DNA from: Kibdelosporangium banguiense
GTDB lineage: Bacteria; Actinomycetota; Actinomycetes; Mycobacteriales; Pseudonocardiaceae
DNA: 64,000 nt
Assembly: GCF_017876405.1 (NCBI RefSeq)
Contig: NZ_JAGINW010000001.1
Location: 7,515,203 to 7,579,202 of the forward strand
Direction of reading: 5' to 3'
Positions 35,853 through 45,025 of this stretch are shown in pieces. Made by a program: the position numbers and the translations under genes. The notes under the pieces were generated by a model. The model had not been told where the DNA came from and did no database searches. It saw only the letters and a list, made by a program, of their open reading frames with translations. How positions within the stretch are numbered: position 1 is the first letter of the stretch; each line of letters begins with the position of its first letter.

Positions 35853-36857
35853 TCAGGCGGATTCACGGATCTCCAGCCGGTATTCGGCCTCGATGGGCTC
35901 CGCTGGGCGGCGTTTGCCGCCCAGCGCGGCGACGACGGTCTGCGCGTAGTGCTCGGCGATGACAATGAAGTCCCGGGCCACAGTGGTCAACGGCGGGTGG
36001 GCGACAGCCGCGCTGGGGATGTCGTCCACGCCGACCACGGCCATGTCCCTCGGCGCCTGGAGGCCCAGACGCGACAGGCCGGTCAGCACAGCCATGGCGA
36101 TCTCGTCGTTGAACGCGCAGATGCCGGTCACCGCCGGTTTCTCGGCAAGCCAGGCCTGGACGGCATCCGCGGCCGCGTTCGGCTTGAGGGGAACGGTCCG
36201 GACATCGGGTTCGGGCAGACCCAGTTCGGCGCAGACCTCGCGGACCCCGTCCAGGCGGGGTTCGGCGAAAACCGCGACCCGCTCGTCGTCGGGATAGGCG
36301 TATCCCAGCCGTTGGTGCGTGGCGGCGAGGTGCCGGGCCTGCAAGGCGCCGATCGGGTTCTCGGGCGTGCGTATCTCACGCCATTTGCGCCGGGTCGACG
36401 CGTGCAGCGCCACGATGACCTCGACACCGGCAGCCCGCATCGCCGTGGCGTCGGCGTTGGAGAACGTGTCCAACGCCAGCACGGCTGCCGGAGTGATGGC
36501 CTTCCACACCTCGCTCAACGGGCGGGCCGCGCGGGTATTGGAGTGCACGAGGAACGTGAGCTTGTGTCGGGCGAAAGCAGTCGTCATGTGCTGGACCAGG
36601 CTTCCGACGGCGTGGCCGAGGGGCCAGTCCGGGACAAGGCCGAGCACCACGTCGGACCGTCCACTGCGGAGGGTTCGCGCGGCGGCCGAGGGGGCGTACC
36701 CGAGCTTGGTGGCCGCGTCCAGCACGCGCTTGCGCGTGGCGTCCGGGATCGTCTGGTTCGGGGTGTCGTTGAGGACGTAGCTCACGGTGGAACGGGACAA
36801 ACCGGCCTCACGCGCGACGTCCGCACTGGTGATCCTCTTGCCCTCGCGCGCGGTCAC
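35853..36857 (-). CDS. LacI-family transcriptional regulator
   Basis: 334 aa from GTG 36857 (GAGGA six bases upstream); a TTG at 36887 would add ten residues. HTH: TSADVAREAGLSRSTVSYVLN; hinge: YAPSAAARTLRSG; effector-binding domain through VVGVDDIPSAAVAHPPLTTV. It sits between the MFS and GH3 genes, and GACACGTGTC palindromes lie in the promoter regions on both sides, so it most likely represses GH78, MFS, GH3 and itself. Confidence 0.92.
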   Translation of the reverse strand: MTAREGKRITSADVAREAGLSRSTVSYVLNDTPNQTIPDATRKRVLDAATKLGYAPSAAARTLRSGRSDVVLGLVPDWPLGHAVGSLVQHMTTAFARHKLTFLVHSNTRAARPLSEVWKAITPAAVLALDTFSNADATAMRAAGVEVIVALHASTRRKWREIRTPENPIGALQARHLAATHQRLGYAYPDDERVAVFAEPRLDGVREVCAELGLPEPDVRTVPLKPNAAADAVQAWLAEKPAVTGICAFNDEIAMAVLTGLSRLGLQAPRDMAVVGVDDIPSAAVAHPPLTTVARDFIVIAEHYAQTVVAALGGKRRPAEPIEAEYRLEIRESA

Positions 36858-36905
36858 ACCCGGTCCTCGCCCCTCTACTGTTGACAACTTGTTGTGCCAC
36901 CATAA

Positions 36906-36919
36906 CTGACACGTGTCGG
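36906..36919. promoter_or_regulatory. Operator copy 2 between lacI and GH3
   Basis: CTGACACGTGTCGG contains the perfect GACACGTGTC core (36908-36917) shared with the site at 34397; the flanks are one base from perfect. A TTGACA at 36881 may be the -35 of the GH3 promoter, though the matching -10 is not clear. Confidence 0.65.
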
Positions 36920-36949
36920 TATGTGTTAGTGACGAAAGGAACGCCGCCA

Positions 36950-39166
36950 GTGCCGGAAACGCAGGATGTGGTCTCGAACCTGACCGTCGAGGAGAAGGCG
37001 TCGCTGTGCCTGGGTGGCGACATCTGGCACACCGCGGCGATCGAACGGCTCGGCGTCCGGAGCCTCACGCTGTCCGACGGCCCGCACGGACTGCGGGTGA
37101 AGCCGGAAGGGCCGGACGCCGCCGGGATCTCCGGCAGCCTGCCGGCCACGTGCTTTCCTACCGCCTCCGCGCTCGGCTCCTCCTGGGATGTCACGCTGAT
37201 CGACGAGGTCGGGTCGGCGATCGGTGTCGAAGCACGCAGCCAGGGCGTGGACGTGGTGCTCGGCCCGGGGATCAACATCAAGAGGTCTCCGCTGTGCGGC
37301 CGTAACTTCGAGTACTTCAGCGAGGATCCATACCTGGCCGGTGCGCTGGGCGCCGCACTCGTGCGTGGTATTCAGTCACAGGGCGTGGGTGCATCGGTGA
37401 AGCACTACGCCGCCAACAACCAGGAGACCGACCGGCTCAGGGTCAGCGCCGACATCGACGAACGCACACTGCGTGAGATCTACTTGCCTGCCTTCGAGCA
37501 CATCGTCACCACTGCCCGCCCGTGGACAGTGATGTGCGCGTACAACCGCGTGAACGGAGTGCACGTCTCACAACACCGCGAACTGCTCACCGACATCCTG
37601 TGTACCGAGTGGGGTTTCGACGGGCTCGTGATGTCCGACTGGGGTGCGGTGCACGACCGGGTCGCCGCACTGCGGGCCGGCCTGGATCTGGAGATGCCGC
37701 CCAACCTGGGGATCAGCGACGCCGCCCTGGTCCGTGCGGTCGATTCAGGGGAGCTCAAGGAAACCGACCTGGACACGTCGGTCCGGCGCGTGCTCCAGTT
37801 GGTTGACCGGACAGCAGCACGCCAGCCTGCGACCATCGACGTCGATGCCCATCACGCGCTTGCCCGGCGTGCCGCGGCGGCGAGCATCGTGTTGCTCAAG
37901 AACACCGACGGGGTGCTGCCTTTGACGCAGAGTCGTGTCTGCGTCGTCGGCGAATTCGCGCGTACGCCGCGATTCCAGGGGTCTGGTAGCTCCCAAGTGA
38001 ACCCCACCCGGGTCGACAACGCGCTCGACGAACTGCGCCACGCCATGCCAGCTACCGAAATCAGCTTCGCCGCCGGATTCGAGCTCACCGAATCGGCCAG
38101 GAACGCGGAACTGGCTGACGAGGCAGTGACTGCCGCATCGAATGCGGACGTCGTGGTCGCCTTCCTCGGGCTGCCGTCCGAGGAGGAGTCCGAAGGCTTC
38201 GACCGGACCACTATGGACCTTCCTGCCGCGCAAACGGCGCTCCTGCAACGGTTGCTTGACGGCCCAGCCCCAGTGGTCGTCGTACTGGCCAACGGGTCCA
38301 CTGTGCTCGTCACGTCCTGGCACGACCGGGTGGCAGCCATCGTCGAGTGCTGGCTCGGCGGGCAGGCCGCCGGAGCGGCGATTGCTGATGTCCTCACCGG
38401 TGCGGTGAATCCGTCCGGCCGGCTCACCGAGACCATCCCGCTGCGGCTGCAGGACAACCCGGCGTTTCTCAGCTTCCCAGGCGAAGACGGGCATGTTCGT
38501 TACGGCGAGGGCATTTTCGTCGGTTATCGCGGTTACGACGCGACCGGGCTCGACGTGGCGTACCCGTTCGGGCATGGCCTGTCCTACACCACTTTCGAGT
38601 ACACCGACCTGGCCGTATCGACGACCGGCAGCCACGACACCGGAGACCTGACGATCACGGTCACTGTGACCGTCCGTAATACCGGTGTCCGGATCGGTGC
38701 GGAGGTTGTGCAGCTGTATGTGGCGGATCCGGAGAGCAGTGTGTCCCGTCCACTGCATGAGCTCAAGCGATTCGCCAAGATCTCGCTCGAACCTGGCGCG
38801 GAAACGAGCGTCGAATTCACGCTCGGTTCGCGTGACCTCGCCTACTGGTCGACGCGACACCACCAGTGGCTGGTCGAAGGCGGCGACTTCGTCATCGAGG
38901 CCGGGGCTTCGTCCCGCGACATCCGTCTACAAGAGACAGTCCGCGTCGAGGTAGCCTCGCCTCGCGTTGCGCTGACTGCGTTCTCGACGCTCGAAGAGTG
39001 GCTCGCCGACCCGGATGGTCGCGCGGCCCTCGTCGCGGCTGTGGGCGTCGATCAGGGCATTCTCGGTGACGAGGAACTACGCAAGGTCATCGGCAACTTC
39101 CCGCTGTCGGCGCTGGCCGCCTTCCCCGGCATCGGGATCACCCACGACGTGCTCAAGAACCTCTGA
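36950..39166 (+). CDS. GH3 beta-glycosidase
   Basis: 738 aa from GTG 36950 (AAAGGA nine bases upstream). The full three-domain GH3 layout is present: a barrel with GKHYAAN-type text (VKHYAANNQETDR) and nucleophile Asp230 in LVMSDWGAVHD, the alpha/beta sandwich (NADVVVAFLGLPSEEESEG, with an acid loop), and a C-terminal FnIII-like domain (VRNTGVRIGAEVVQLYV). No signal peptide. Beta-glucosidase, xylosidase or related activity. Likely repressed by the adjacent LacI regulator through the operator at 36906. Confidence 0.92.
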   Translation: MPETQDVVSNLTVEEKASLCLGGDIWHTAAIERLGVRSLTLSDGPHGLRVKPEGPDAAGISGSLPATCFPTASALGSSWDVTLIDEVGSAIGVEARSQGVDVVLGPGINIKRSPLCGRNFEYFSEDPYLAGALGAALVRGIQSQGVGASVKHYAANNQETDRLRVSADIDERTLREIYLPAFEHIVTTARPWTVMCAYNRVNGVHVSQHRELLTDILCTEWGFDGLVMSDWGAVHDRVAALRAGLDLEMPPNLGISDAALVRAVDSGELKETDLDTSVRRVLQLVDRTAARQPATIDVDAHHALARRAAAASIVLLKNTDGVLPLTQSRVCVVGEFARTPRFQGSGSSQVNPTRVDNALDELRHAMPATEISFAAGFELTESARNAELADEAVTAASNADVVVAFLGLPSEEESEGFDRTTMDLPAAQTALLQRLLDGPAPVVVVLANGSTVLVTSWHDRVAAIVECWLGGQAAGAAIADVLTGAVNPSGRLTETIPLRLQDNPAFLSFPGEDGHVRYGEGIFVGYRGYDATGLDVAYPFGHGLSYTTFEYTDLAVSTTGSHDTGDLTITVTVTVRNTGVRIGAEVVQLYVADPESSVSRPLHELKRFAKISLEPGAETSVEFTLGSRDLAYWSTRHHQWLVEGGDFVIEAGASSRDIRLQETVRVEVASPRVALTAFSTLEEWLADPDGRAALVAAVGVDQGILGDEELRKVIGNFPLSALAAFPGIGITHDVLKNL

Positions 39167-39172
39167 AGCAAG

Positions 39173-39203
39173 GGTGACCGACGGCCGGTGGCCGCCGGTC
39201 ACC
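39173..39203. terminator. Hairpin between convergent genes
   Basis: GGTGACCG (39173-39180) pairs with CGGTCACC (39196-39203); the 15-nt loop has its own GGCC complement. Placed between the GH3 stop and the stop of the convergent hydrolase, so it can serve both directions. No long T tract. Confidence 0.5.
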
Positions 39204-39207
39204 TCAT

Positions 39208-40479
39208 CTACGGCAGGTCTGTCTCGACGTCCACGGTCGCCACGTGGGCGAGCGGGTGTGTGATGCCGTTGAGCATGGGGTCGAATCGCGTTTCAGCGCG
39301 GAGGTGACGGCGGAAGAACGCGGACAGGTAGCCGACTGCGAACTCGCGTTGGGCGCTTTCCGACAGCTGTGGTTCCAGCACTTCGGTGCGCACGTTGACG
39401 CATTGACCCGGCGGTATCGTGTTGTGGCTACGGTCGCGGGCGTCGTCGTGGGCCATCACCTGACCGCTGCTTGGCGACCATTGGACGTTGAAGAAGTTGT
39501 GGTTCGCGCCGCGCACAGTCCAAAGATGGATCGGCGCTCGGTTGACCGCCTTGGTGTTGGTGAAGTACATGGGGCTGGCGGTCAGGTCGCATGTTCCGGC
39601 CACGACCGCGAACGGGATGTCGGTGACCTGGTAGTCCGGGTGCGGGGCGCCGTCGGGGGAGAAATAGCCCGCGGGGGCCAACGGGACGACAGCCTTGATC
39701 TTGACCCCGGCCGGCCATTCTGCCCGGTGGATGTCGGCGGCCTGGCGCATCATGCCGCGTCCGCCTCGTGAGTGGCCCATTGTGCCGACCCGGGTGAGGT
39801 CCACCTTGCCCTTGAACCGATCGCCGAACTTGGCGACGAGCGGCCCGGTGCCGGTGGAAAGCTGCTGCCAAAGCCGCAGGTGCTGGTTGACCAGTGCCGC
39901 CCGTGCCATGTCCTGCGGCTCGCCGAGTTCGCCGACGTTGACGCCGTTGGCGCTGATCGACACCACGACAAAGCCCTGCTCGGCCAGGCGCCGGCCGAGG
40001 TAGTCGTAGCCCCGGTAGCTCGGCAACGGAGCTATGCCCGGCGCGCACGGCCAGCGGTTCAGTTTCACTATGGCTTCGTCGAGGATCGCCTGGAGACGTT
40101 CCTGCTCGGCAGGGTCGGTGGTGGTTCCCATCTTGCGGAACGCGTCCTCCCACGTGTTGCCTGCCTGCCGATCCGCGCACGTGTCGAACAGGCCGTGCGC
40201 CAGGATCACCATCGGGAACGGGCCGCGCCCGCTCGGGTAGTGCACCACGCCGGTGAGCTCGATATCGGCCATCCGGTTGGGATCCGGCGCACCGGTGACC
40301 GGGTCGAAGGGGTGGAAACCGGGCACGTGGAACGCGGTGTCGCCGAGCGTGTATTCCGAGGTAGACACTGTAAGCATGGTAGACACGCTGTGCGCCTCGG
40401 CGGTGGCCAGTGTCAGCGCGGCCGCCAGGCAGGCGGCGGCCGCGAGGGTCTTGAGTAGCTTCTGCACGCTGGTGTTCAC
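39208..40479 (-). CDS. Secreted alpha/beta-hydrolase (chlorophyllase/lipase-like)
   Basis: 423 aa from GTG 40479; GTG 40467 is the alternative. Signal peptide LLKTLAAAACLAAALTLATA. Oxyanion region VILAHGLFD, nucleophile elbow TMGHSRGGRG, acid probably in GTCDLTA, His in RGANHNFFN. Four or more Cys residues (TCADRQ, WPCAPG, GTCDL, QCVNV) suggest disulfides in the exported enzyme. The substrate is unknown. No good Shine-Dalgarno marks the start. Divergent from the LVIVD protein. Confidence 0.8.
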   Translation of the reverse strand: MNTSVQKLLKTLAAAACLAAALTLATAEAHSVSTMLTVSTSEYTLGDTAFHVPGFHPFDPVTGAPDPNRMADIELTGVVHYPSGRGPFPMVILAHGLFDTCADRQAGNTWEDAFRKMGTTTDPAEQERLQAILDEAIVKLNRWPCAPGIAPLPSYRGYDYLGRRLAEQGFVVVSISANGVNVGELGEPQDMARAALVNQHLRLWQQLSTGTGPLVAKFGDRFKGKVDLTRVGTMGHSRGGRGMMRQAADIHRAEWPAGVKIKAVVPLAPAGYFSPDGAPHPDYQVTDIPFAVVAGTCDLTASPMYFTNTKAVNRAPIHLWTVRGANHNFFNVQWSPSSGQVMAHDDARDRSHNTIPPGQCVNVRTEVLEPQLSESAQREFAVGYLSAFFRRHLRAETRFDPMLNGITHPLAHVATVDVETDLP

Positions 40480-40602
40480 GATCGGGGCGACCGGATGGTT
40501 GCCAAGATCGGAAGGACGAAAATCGGTCACCGGGTTACGGGTCCTGTGTGGACGGATCGTTCGGCCGTAGCCGCCTTGTGCGGTGTTTGGCACGCTCGGT
40601 GC

Positions 40603-42105
40603 ATGAGAGTTCTCGCAGTGTTGACTGCAACCCTGTTGACGGCTCTGACCCTGCAGGGCACTTCGGCAGCGCAGGTCGAAGGGCCTCAGCAGCAGGAAGC
40701 CGAGAAACCACGCCTGGCGCCGGCGGCCAAGAACGTCCGGCTGCGGACCACGCTTCCCGAGACCGAACGGGCGATCTCGATCGCGTTCGCCCAGTACGGC
40801 CGTAAGGACGTCGCGTTCGTCAGCGGCGAGTTCGGGCTCAAGACCTTCGACGTGACCGACGTCGACCGGCCGCGGCTGCTCGACCACCTGACCAAGCAGG
40901 AGATGGCACTGCCCGGCGACGACCCGTCGCAGCGCTTCTGGGAGAACGAGGACATCAACGTCGACCCGAAGCGCAAACTCGCGTTCCTGGCGCGTGAGGT
41001 CAACTCGTTCGGCCGTGCGCTGCCGGGCGACCGGCCCACCGGCAACTACATCGTGTCCGCGGCAGACCCGGCGGATCTGAAGATCCTGACCTTCCACCGG
41101 CAGAACACCGGCCACACCAGCACATGCGTCAACGACTGCCAGTACCTCTGGACGGCCGGGCGCGACCGGTCGGCCGACAACACCGGCCGGATCTTCGTCA
41201 CGGATCTGCGGGATCCCCGCAACCCCAAGGAGCTGCCGGTCTCGGTCGACGTGCGTGGCGCGGGCAAGATCACGCACGACGTTCAGGTCGACGCCCAGGG
41301 AATCGCCTGGGTCGCAGGCGATGACGGCACCCGCGGCTACTGGACCGACGGCTGGCACCGTGATCCGTTGACCGGGAAGGTCCGCAAGGCGACCGCGGCG
41401 GACCCGGTGGCGTACGCGGGTGGCACCGTGCCGCAGATCGACATGCCGACCAGGTTCACCCACAACTCGTTCCGCCCGGTGGGCCGGACGTTGCACGACG
41501 GCCCGAGGCCGACGCGCGAGAACCCGGCAGGCAGCCTGCTGCTGCACACCGAGGAGGCGTTCGGCTCCTCGACGTGCAAGGACCAGGGGCGTTTCGTCAT
41601 CTCGTCGCTGAAGGGCACCGAGAACGGTGAGATGACCAAGGAGATGAAGACCGTCGGCGTGTGGAGCCCGGACGACAAGGAAGGCACGATCCCTGGCGAC
41701 GTCACGTGCTCCGCGCACTATTTTGACGTGCAGCAGCGGGTCGTGGCCTACTCCTGGTACGAGCAGGGCACCCGGTTCATCGACATCTCCGACCCCGCCA
41801 AGCCGATCCAGATCGCGTACTGGCGACCGGACGCAGCGGTCTCCTGGGCACCGTACTGGCACAAGGGCAACGTCTTCGTCGCCGACCTCGCCCGGGGCGT
41901 CGAGATCGTGTCGCTGACCAAGGGTGCGTACGACGCCCAGGACAGCGGCACCAACGTCCAGCTCGTCACCAACGGCCCGGTGAAGGTCAAGGCAGGAGCC
42001 GGTGGAAGGGAACGACTTCCGCTCGTACCCCACCCGGACTACGGCTTCGCCTGCCCGATGGTCGCCGCCCGAGGCGGTTCCTGCGGGCCAGGCAGCTGCT
42101 GCTGA
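40603..42105 (+). CDS. Secreted LVIVD-repeat protein
   Basis: 500 aa with a Sec signal peptide (MRVLAVLTATLL to TSAAQ). The mature part has recurrent YVxDxxD/P-type blades: GLKTFDVTDVDRPRLLDHL, RIFVTDLRDPRNPKEL, RFIDISDPAKPIQIAYW, VFVADLARGVEIVSL. This is the LVIVD beta-propeller family, of unknown biochemical role. The C-terminus is a short Cys-rich tail, GGSCGPGSCC. No clear ribosome binding site. A perfect hairpin terminator follows 6 bp after the stop. Confidence 0.82.
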   Translation: MRVLAVLTATLLTALTLQGTSAAQVEGPQQQEAEKPRLAPAAKNVRLRTTLPETERAISIAFAQYGRKDVAFVSGEFGLKTFDVTDVDRPRLLDHLTKQEMALPGDDPSQRFWENEDINVDPKRKLAFLAREVNSFGRALPGDRPTGNYIVSAADPADLKILTFHRQNTGHTSTCVNDCQYLWTAGRDRSADNTGRIFVTDLRDPRNPKELPVSVDVRGAGKITHDVQVDAQGIAWVAGDDGTRGYWTDGWHRDPLTGKVRKATAADPVAYAGGTVPQIDMPTRFTHNSFRPVGRTLHDGPRPTRENPAGSLLLHTEEAFGSSTCKDQGRFVISSLKGTENGEMTKEMKTVGVWSPDDKEGTIPGDVTCSAHYFDVQQRVVAYSWYEQGTRFIDISDPAKPIQIAYWRPDAAVSWAPYWHKGNVFVADLARGVEIVSLTKGAYDAQDSGTNVQLVTNGPVKVKAGAGGRERLPLVPHPDYGFACPMVAARGGSCGPGSCC

Positions 42106-42111
42106 CGCCAC

Positions 42112-42144
42112 TTCTACGGGCGAAGCCAGTCTTCGCCCGTAGAA
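42112..42144. terminator. Strong bidirectional hairpin terminator
   Basis: TTCTACGGGCGAAG (42112-42125) and its exact complement (42131-42144) enclose a 5-nt loop: a perfect 14-bp stem exactly between the convergent LVIVD and FMN-reductase genes. The arms end in AA/TT but there is no long U run. Confidence 0.8.
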
Positions 42145-42152
42145 CCAGGCGG

Positions 42153-42767
42153 CTATGCGGGGTAGGGGGAAGCTCGCAACAGCCGAGCCAGGTGTGTGGC
42201 GTTCTTGGCCAACTGCTCGGTGGTCTGGGCCACGGTGTCGGGCACCTTGTCGAGATCCTTGAAGTCGGTCCCTTGCATCGCCTCGCCCACCCAGTACGTG
42301 ACGCCCCCGGCGGGGATGCTGAAACCGATGTCGTCCAGGGCCTGGAACAGGTCCGCGCTCACCTTGTGGGCACCGTCCTCGTTGCCGACCACGGCCACCG
42401 TCGCGACTTTGTTGTACATGTACGGCAGCCCGTTGTCGTCGGTCTCGGACAGTTCACCGTCCAGCCGTTCCAGCACGCGCTGCGCGATGCTGGACGGATG
42501 TCCCAGCCAGATCGGTGTGGCCAGCAGCAGGATGTCCGAGGCCAGCAGCTTTTCCCGGATCTCCGGCCAGGCGTCGCCGTCGCCCATGTCGACGGCCACC
42601 CCCGGGCGCACGTCCCGGTTGACCACCCGGATCGCCTGGCCCGGCACGCCGTTCGCCTCGAACTGTTCCAGGACCTGCTGCGCGAGCAGATCGCTGCTGG
42701 AACCGGCTGGTGAGGGCGTCAAGGTACACACCAGCGCGAGCACGCGGGGTTGATTCGCTGTAGTCAT
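42153..42767 (-). CDS. NADPH-dependent FMN reductase / flavodoxin-fold protein
   Basis: 204 aa. Flavodoxin-like fold: VLALVCTLTPSPAGSSSDLL with the phosphate-binding loop, then SDILLLATPIWLGHPSSIAQ (the conserved TPxYxG-type FMN loop), and VATVAVVGNEDGAHKVSADL. Such proteins reduce quinones, azo compounds or FMN. The start has no strong ribosome binding site. Monocistronic, ending at the shared terminator. Confidence 0.82.
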   Translation of the reverse strand: MTTANQPRVLALVCTLTPSPAGSSSDLLAQQVLEQFEANGVPGQAIRVVNRDVRPGVAVDMGDGDAWPEIREKLLASDILLLATPIWLGHPSSIAQRVLERLDGELSETDDNGLPYMYNKVATVAVVGNEDGAHKVSADLFQALDDIGFSIPAGGVTYWVGEAMQGTDFKDLDKVPDTVAQTTEQLAKNATHLARLLRASPYPA

Positions 42768-42883
42768 CAGATCGGCTACCCGCGTGAGACCCCGTCAAAC
42801 CGGATCGTCAAGCACCACGTTTGAGTCCATGTAGGACTGACCGGCCGGGGTTGAGCGGATGATTTCACGGGTAGCCAGCCGAC

Positions 42884-43481
42884 ATGCTTGACGTCGAACC
42901 ACCTCCCCGGATCCGATGGCCGCGAGACGTCGACACAGTGATGACCGAGCTGCGCACACTCACGGCCGCGGGCGAGCTGGACCTTCCGCTGCCTGGTGGC
43001 GGCGAGACGGCCGCGCGGTGGGCAGTGCTCGCACGTCTTGGCCGACGCGATCGCCATCCTGGCCGAGGCCGGGCGCAAGCCCGTGCCAGATGCCCTCTAC
43101 GGTGTTAGGGCGGCGCGGTCCGGCGGTACCGGTGCGCTGTTGCTTGGCCGCAGGCTGAACGGCACCGTGCGTTTCTGCCCTGGCGCACACCACCTGGACC
43201 GGGCGTTGATCGCGGCCCTGGACGAGGACGGTCGCGGGAGCCGGGAGCGGATCTACGGCGCGAACCTGGGCCTGCGCGGTGACGTCTACCTCGCGGTCGG
43301 CGGCTTCGGGCCGCTGTCGGCAGGGGAGGACCGGCACCTCTGGGATCGGGTCAAACTCGCCGGCTACCGGGCCGTGACGACTGCTGCGGCGCCGGTGGTG
43401 ACCAGCTCACGGACTCGGGGGCGAGCCCGTGGCGGCCTGGCGGATCTGCTTGCCGGCCTGCGGGACCAGCGATCAGCGTGA
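42884..43481 (+). pseudogene. Fused remnant: acyl-CoA dehydrogenase N-part joined to a glycosyltransferase C-part
   Basis: From 42884 the frame reads ELDLPLPGGGETAARWAVLA, typical of the start of a class of acyl-CoA dehydrogenases. Near 43020 the similarity jumps frame to LADAIAILAEAGRKPVP, then LYGVRAARSGGTG and NGTVRFCPGAHHLDRAL, still acyl-CoA dehydrogenase. From about 43240 it becomes the C-terminus of a family-2 glycosyltransferase (YGANLGLRGDVYLAVGGF, GEDRHLWDRVKLAGYR). One frameshift and one large deletion explain it. In actinomycetes these two genes usually flank PIG-L deacetylase and methyltransferase genes, here lost. Confidence 0.65.
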
Positions 43482-43486
43482 AGTCG

Positions 43487-43918
43487 TTACTCGGTCGAGC
43501 TGGCCGGTATCTGACCGGCGGCCAGGAACGTGACCGGTGGGACCACGTGGCGTTGGCTACGCGGCGGGGGAGCGGTGGCGAGCGTGATTTCGGGGATCTC
43601 TTCGACCGGAGCGGGAGCCGCGGGCCGCGCGGGCCGGGTCTTGACCGGTGCTGGTGCCTGTGGCGGGGCGGTGTTCAGTGCGCGGCGGGCGGCATTGATC
43701 CACAGTGTCCACATGGCGTGGTCGCGGTGATCGGCCATTTGGGACTGAATCACCGAGAGGATGCCGCGGACCCGGGCGGCCAGCACAGGATGGGCCGCTA
43801 CCTCCGACCATGGCGCCGTCGCTGCCGATCCGCCACGGACGGCTCTTCGGACGTGCTCTGTGAGATCCGTGTGAGCCAGCCCGAGCCAGTGTTCAACCAT
43901 GGTCGAATGGTCACGCAT
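43487..43918 (-). CDS. Hypothetical protein with Pro/Ala-rich tail
   Basis: 143 aa from ATG 43918, with GGAG about ten bases upstream. The N-terminal 80 residues look helical and ordered (HWLGLAHTDLTEHVRR, ARVRGILSVIQSQMADHRDH, WTLWINAARRALN). The tail is Pro/Ala/Val-rich and probably disordered. No signal peptide or membrane segment. I do not recognise a family. It abuts the acyl-CoA dehydrogenase/glycosyltransferase remnant, convergently. Confidence 0.5.
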   Translation of the reverse strand: MRDHSTMVEHWLGLAHTDLTEHVRRAVRGGSAATAPWSEVAAHPVLAARVRGILSVIQSQMADHRDHAMWTLWINAARRALNTAPPQAPAPVKTRPARPAAPAPVEEIPEITLATAPPPRSQRHVVPPVTFLAAGQIPASSTE

Positions 43919-44084
43919 GAGGTCAACTCCAGGCAAGAGGGATCGATGAAGTGGCACCGGTGCCGCTGTTGATCATTCTTACCCATTTCAACGCGGTACG
44001 ACACATGAAGTTCCCGATTCGGATCAGATTGACGACCCGGTCCGGCGGGCATCCCGTGTGCGGAGTGGGAAAGGAGTGTTGCTC

Positions 44085-44984
44085 ATGGTGCAGGACCAGT
44101 ATGCCCAGCAGGACCCCCGATCGCAGTATCCGTCACCGGACCGTCAGCAGGGACAGCAACAGGGCCATCCGGGTACAGGTGACCGGATGGCGCCACGTCC
44201 CGACCACGGCGAGGAGTCCTACCGCGGGTGTGGCCGGCTCGTGGACCGCAAGACGGTGATCACCGGCGGTGACTCGGGCATCGGCCGGGCTGTGGCGCTG
44301 GCGTTCGCCCGTGAGGGCGCGGATGTCCTTTTGTCCTTTATGGAGCAGGAGGAGGACGACGCCAAGCAGACGGCCGATCTGATCCGGGACGCCGGCCGGC
44401 AGGCCGTGCTGGTGGCGGGCGACCTCCAGGACGAGTCGCGGTGCCGGCACGTGGCCGACCGGGCAGTGGCCGAGTTCGGCCGGATCGACGTCCTGGTGAA
44501 CAACGCCGCGTATCAGATGTCCCAGGACGGCGGGCTCCTCGAGATCACGACCGAACAGTTCGACCGCGTGCTCAAGACGAACCTCTATTCGTTGTTCTGG
44601 TTGTGCAAAGCGGCCGTGCCGCACATGCCGCCGGGTGCCAGCATCGTCAACACGTCGTCCATCCAGGCGTTCCAGCCTTCGTCGCATCTGCTCGACTACG
44701 CGGTGACCAAGGCCGGGATCGTCGACTTCACCAAGGGTCTTTCCGCCGACCTGATCAGCAAGGGCATCCGCGTCAACTCAGTCGCCCCAGGTCCAGTGTG
44801 GACGCCCCTGATCCCTGCCACGATGCCTGCCGACAAAGTCGACTCGTTCGGCGCACAGACACCGTTGGGCCGTGCCGCCCAACCGGCCGAGCTCGCACCG
44901 GCCTATGTGTACTTCGCCTCCCAGGAGTCAAGCTACGTCACTGGCGAGGTACTGGGAGTAACCGGCGGCAAGCCGCTCACGTGA
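44085..44984 (+). CDS. SDR-family oxidoreductase (general-stress type)
   Basis: 299 aa from ATG 44085, with AAGGAG eight bases upstream. A polar, Gln-rich N-terminal extension of about 45 residues precedes the SDR core: TGGDSGIGRAV, LVNNAAYQ, active-site Ser in NTSSIQAF, and YAVTKAG (Tyr/Lys). The extension and the TGGDSGIG variant are typical of the YhdF/YghA-like group that accompanies general-stress responses. The substrate is not known. Appears monocistronic. Confidence 0.87.
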   Translation: MVQDQYAQQDPRSQYPSPDRQQGQQQGHPGTGDRMAPRPDHGEESYRGCGRLVDRKTVITGGDSGIGRAVALAFAREGADVLLSFMEQEEDDAKQTADLIRDAGRQAVLVAGDLQDESRCRHVADRAVAEFGRIDVLVNNAAYQMSQDGGLLEITTEQFDRVLKTNLYSLFWLCKAAVPHMPPGASIVNTSSIQAFQPSSHLLDYAVTKAGIVDFTKGLSADLISKGIRVNSVAPGPVWTPLIPATMPADKVDSFGAQTPLGRAAQPAELAPAYVYFASQESSYVTGEVLGVTGGKPLT

Positions 44985-45025
44985 CAGCTGGCGTCCGCCA
45001 GTGGCCGATGTCGCGACCGTCACCC

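Noticed and set aside
40480..42111. Long minus-strand frame upstream of the secreted hydrolase
   Set aside because: It is antisense to the LVIVD-repeat gene; its text is low-complexity Arg/Gly/Val with no domain.
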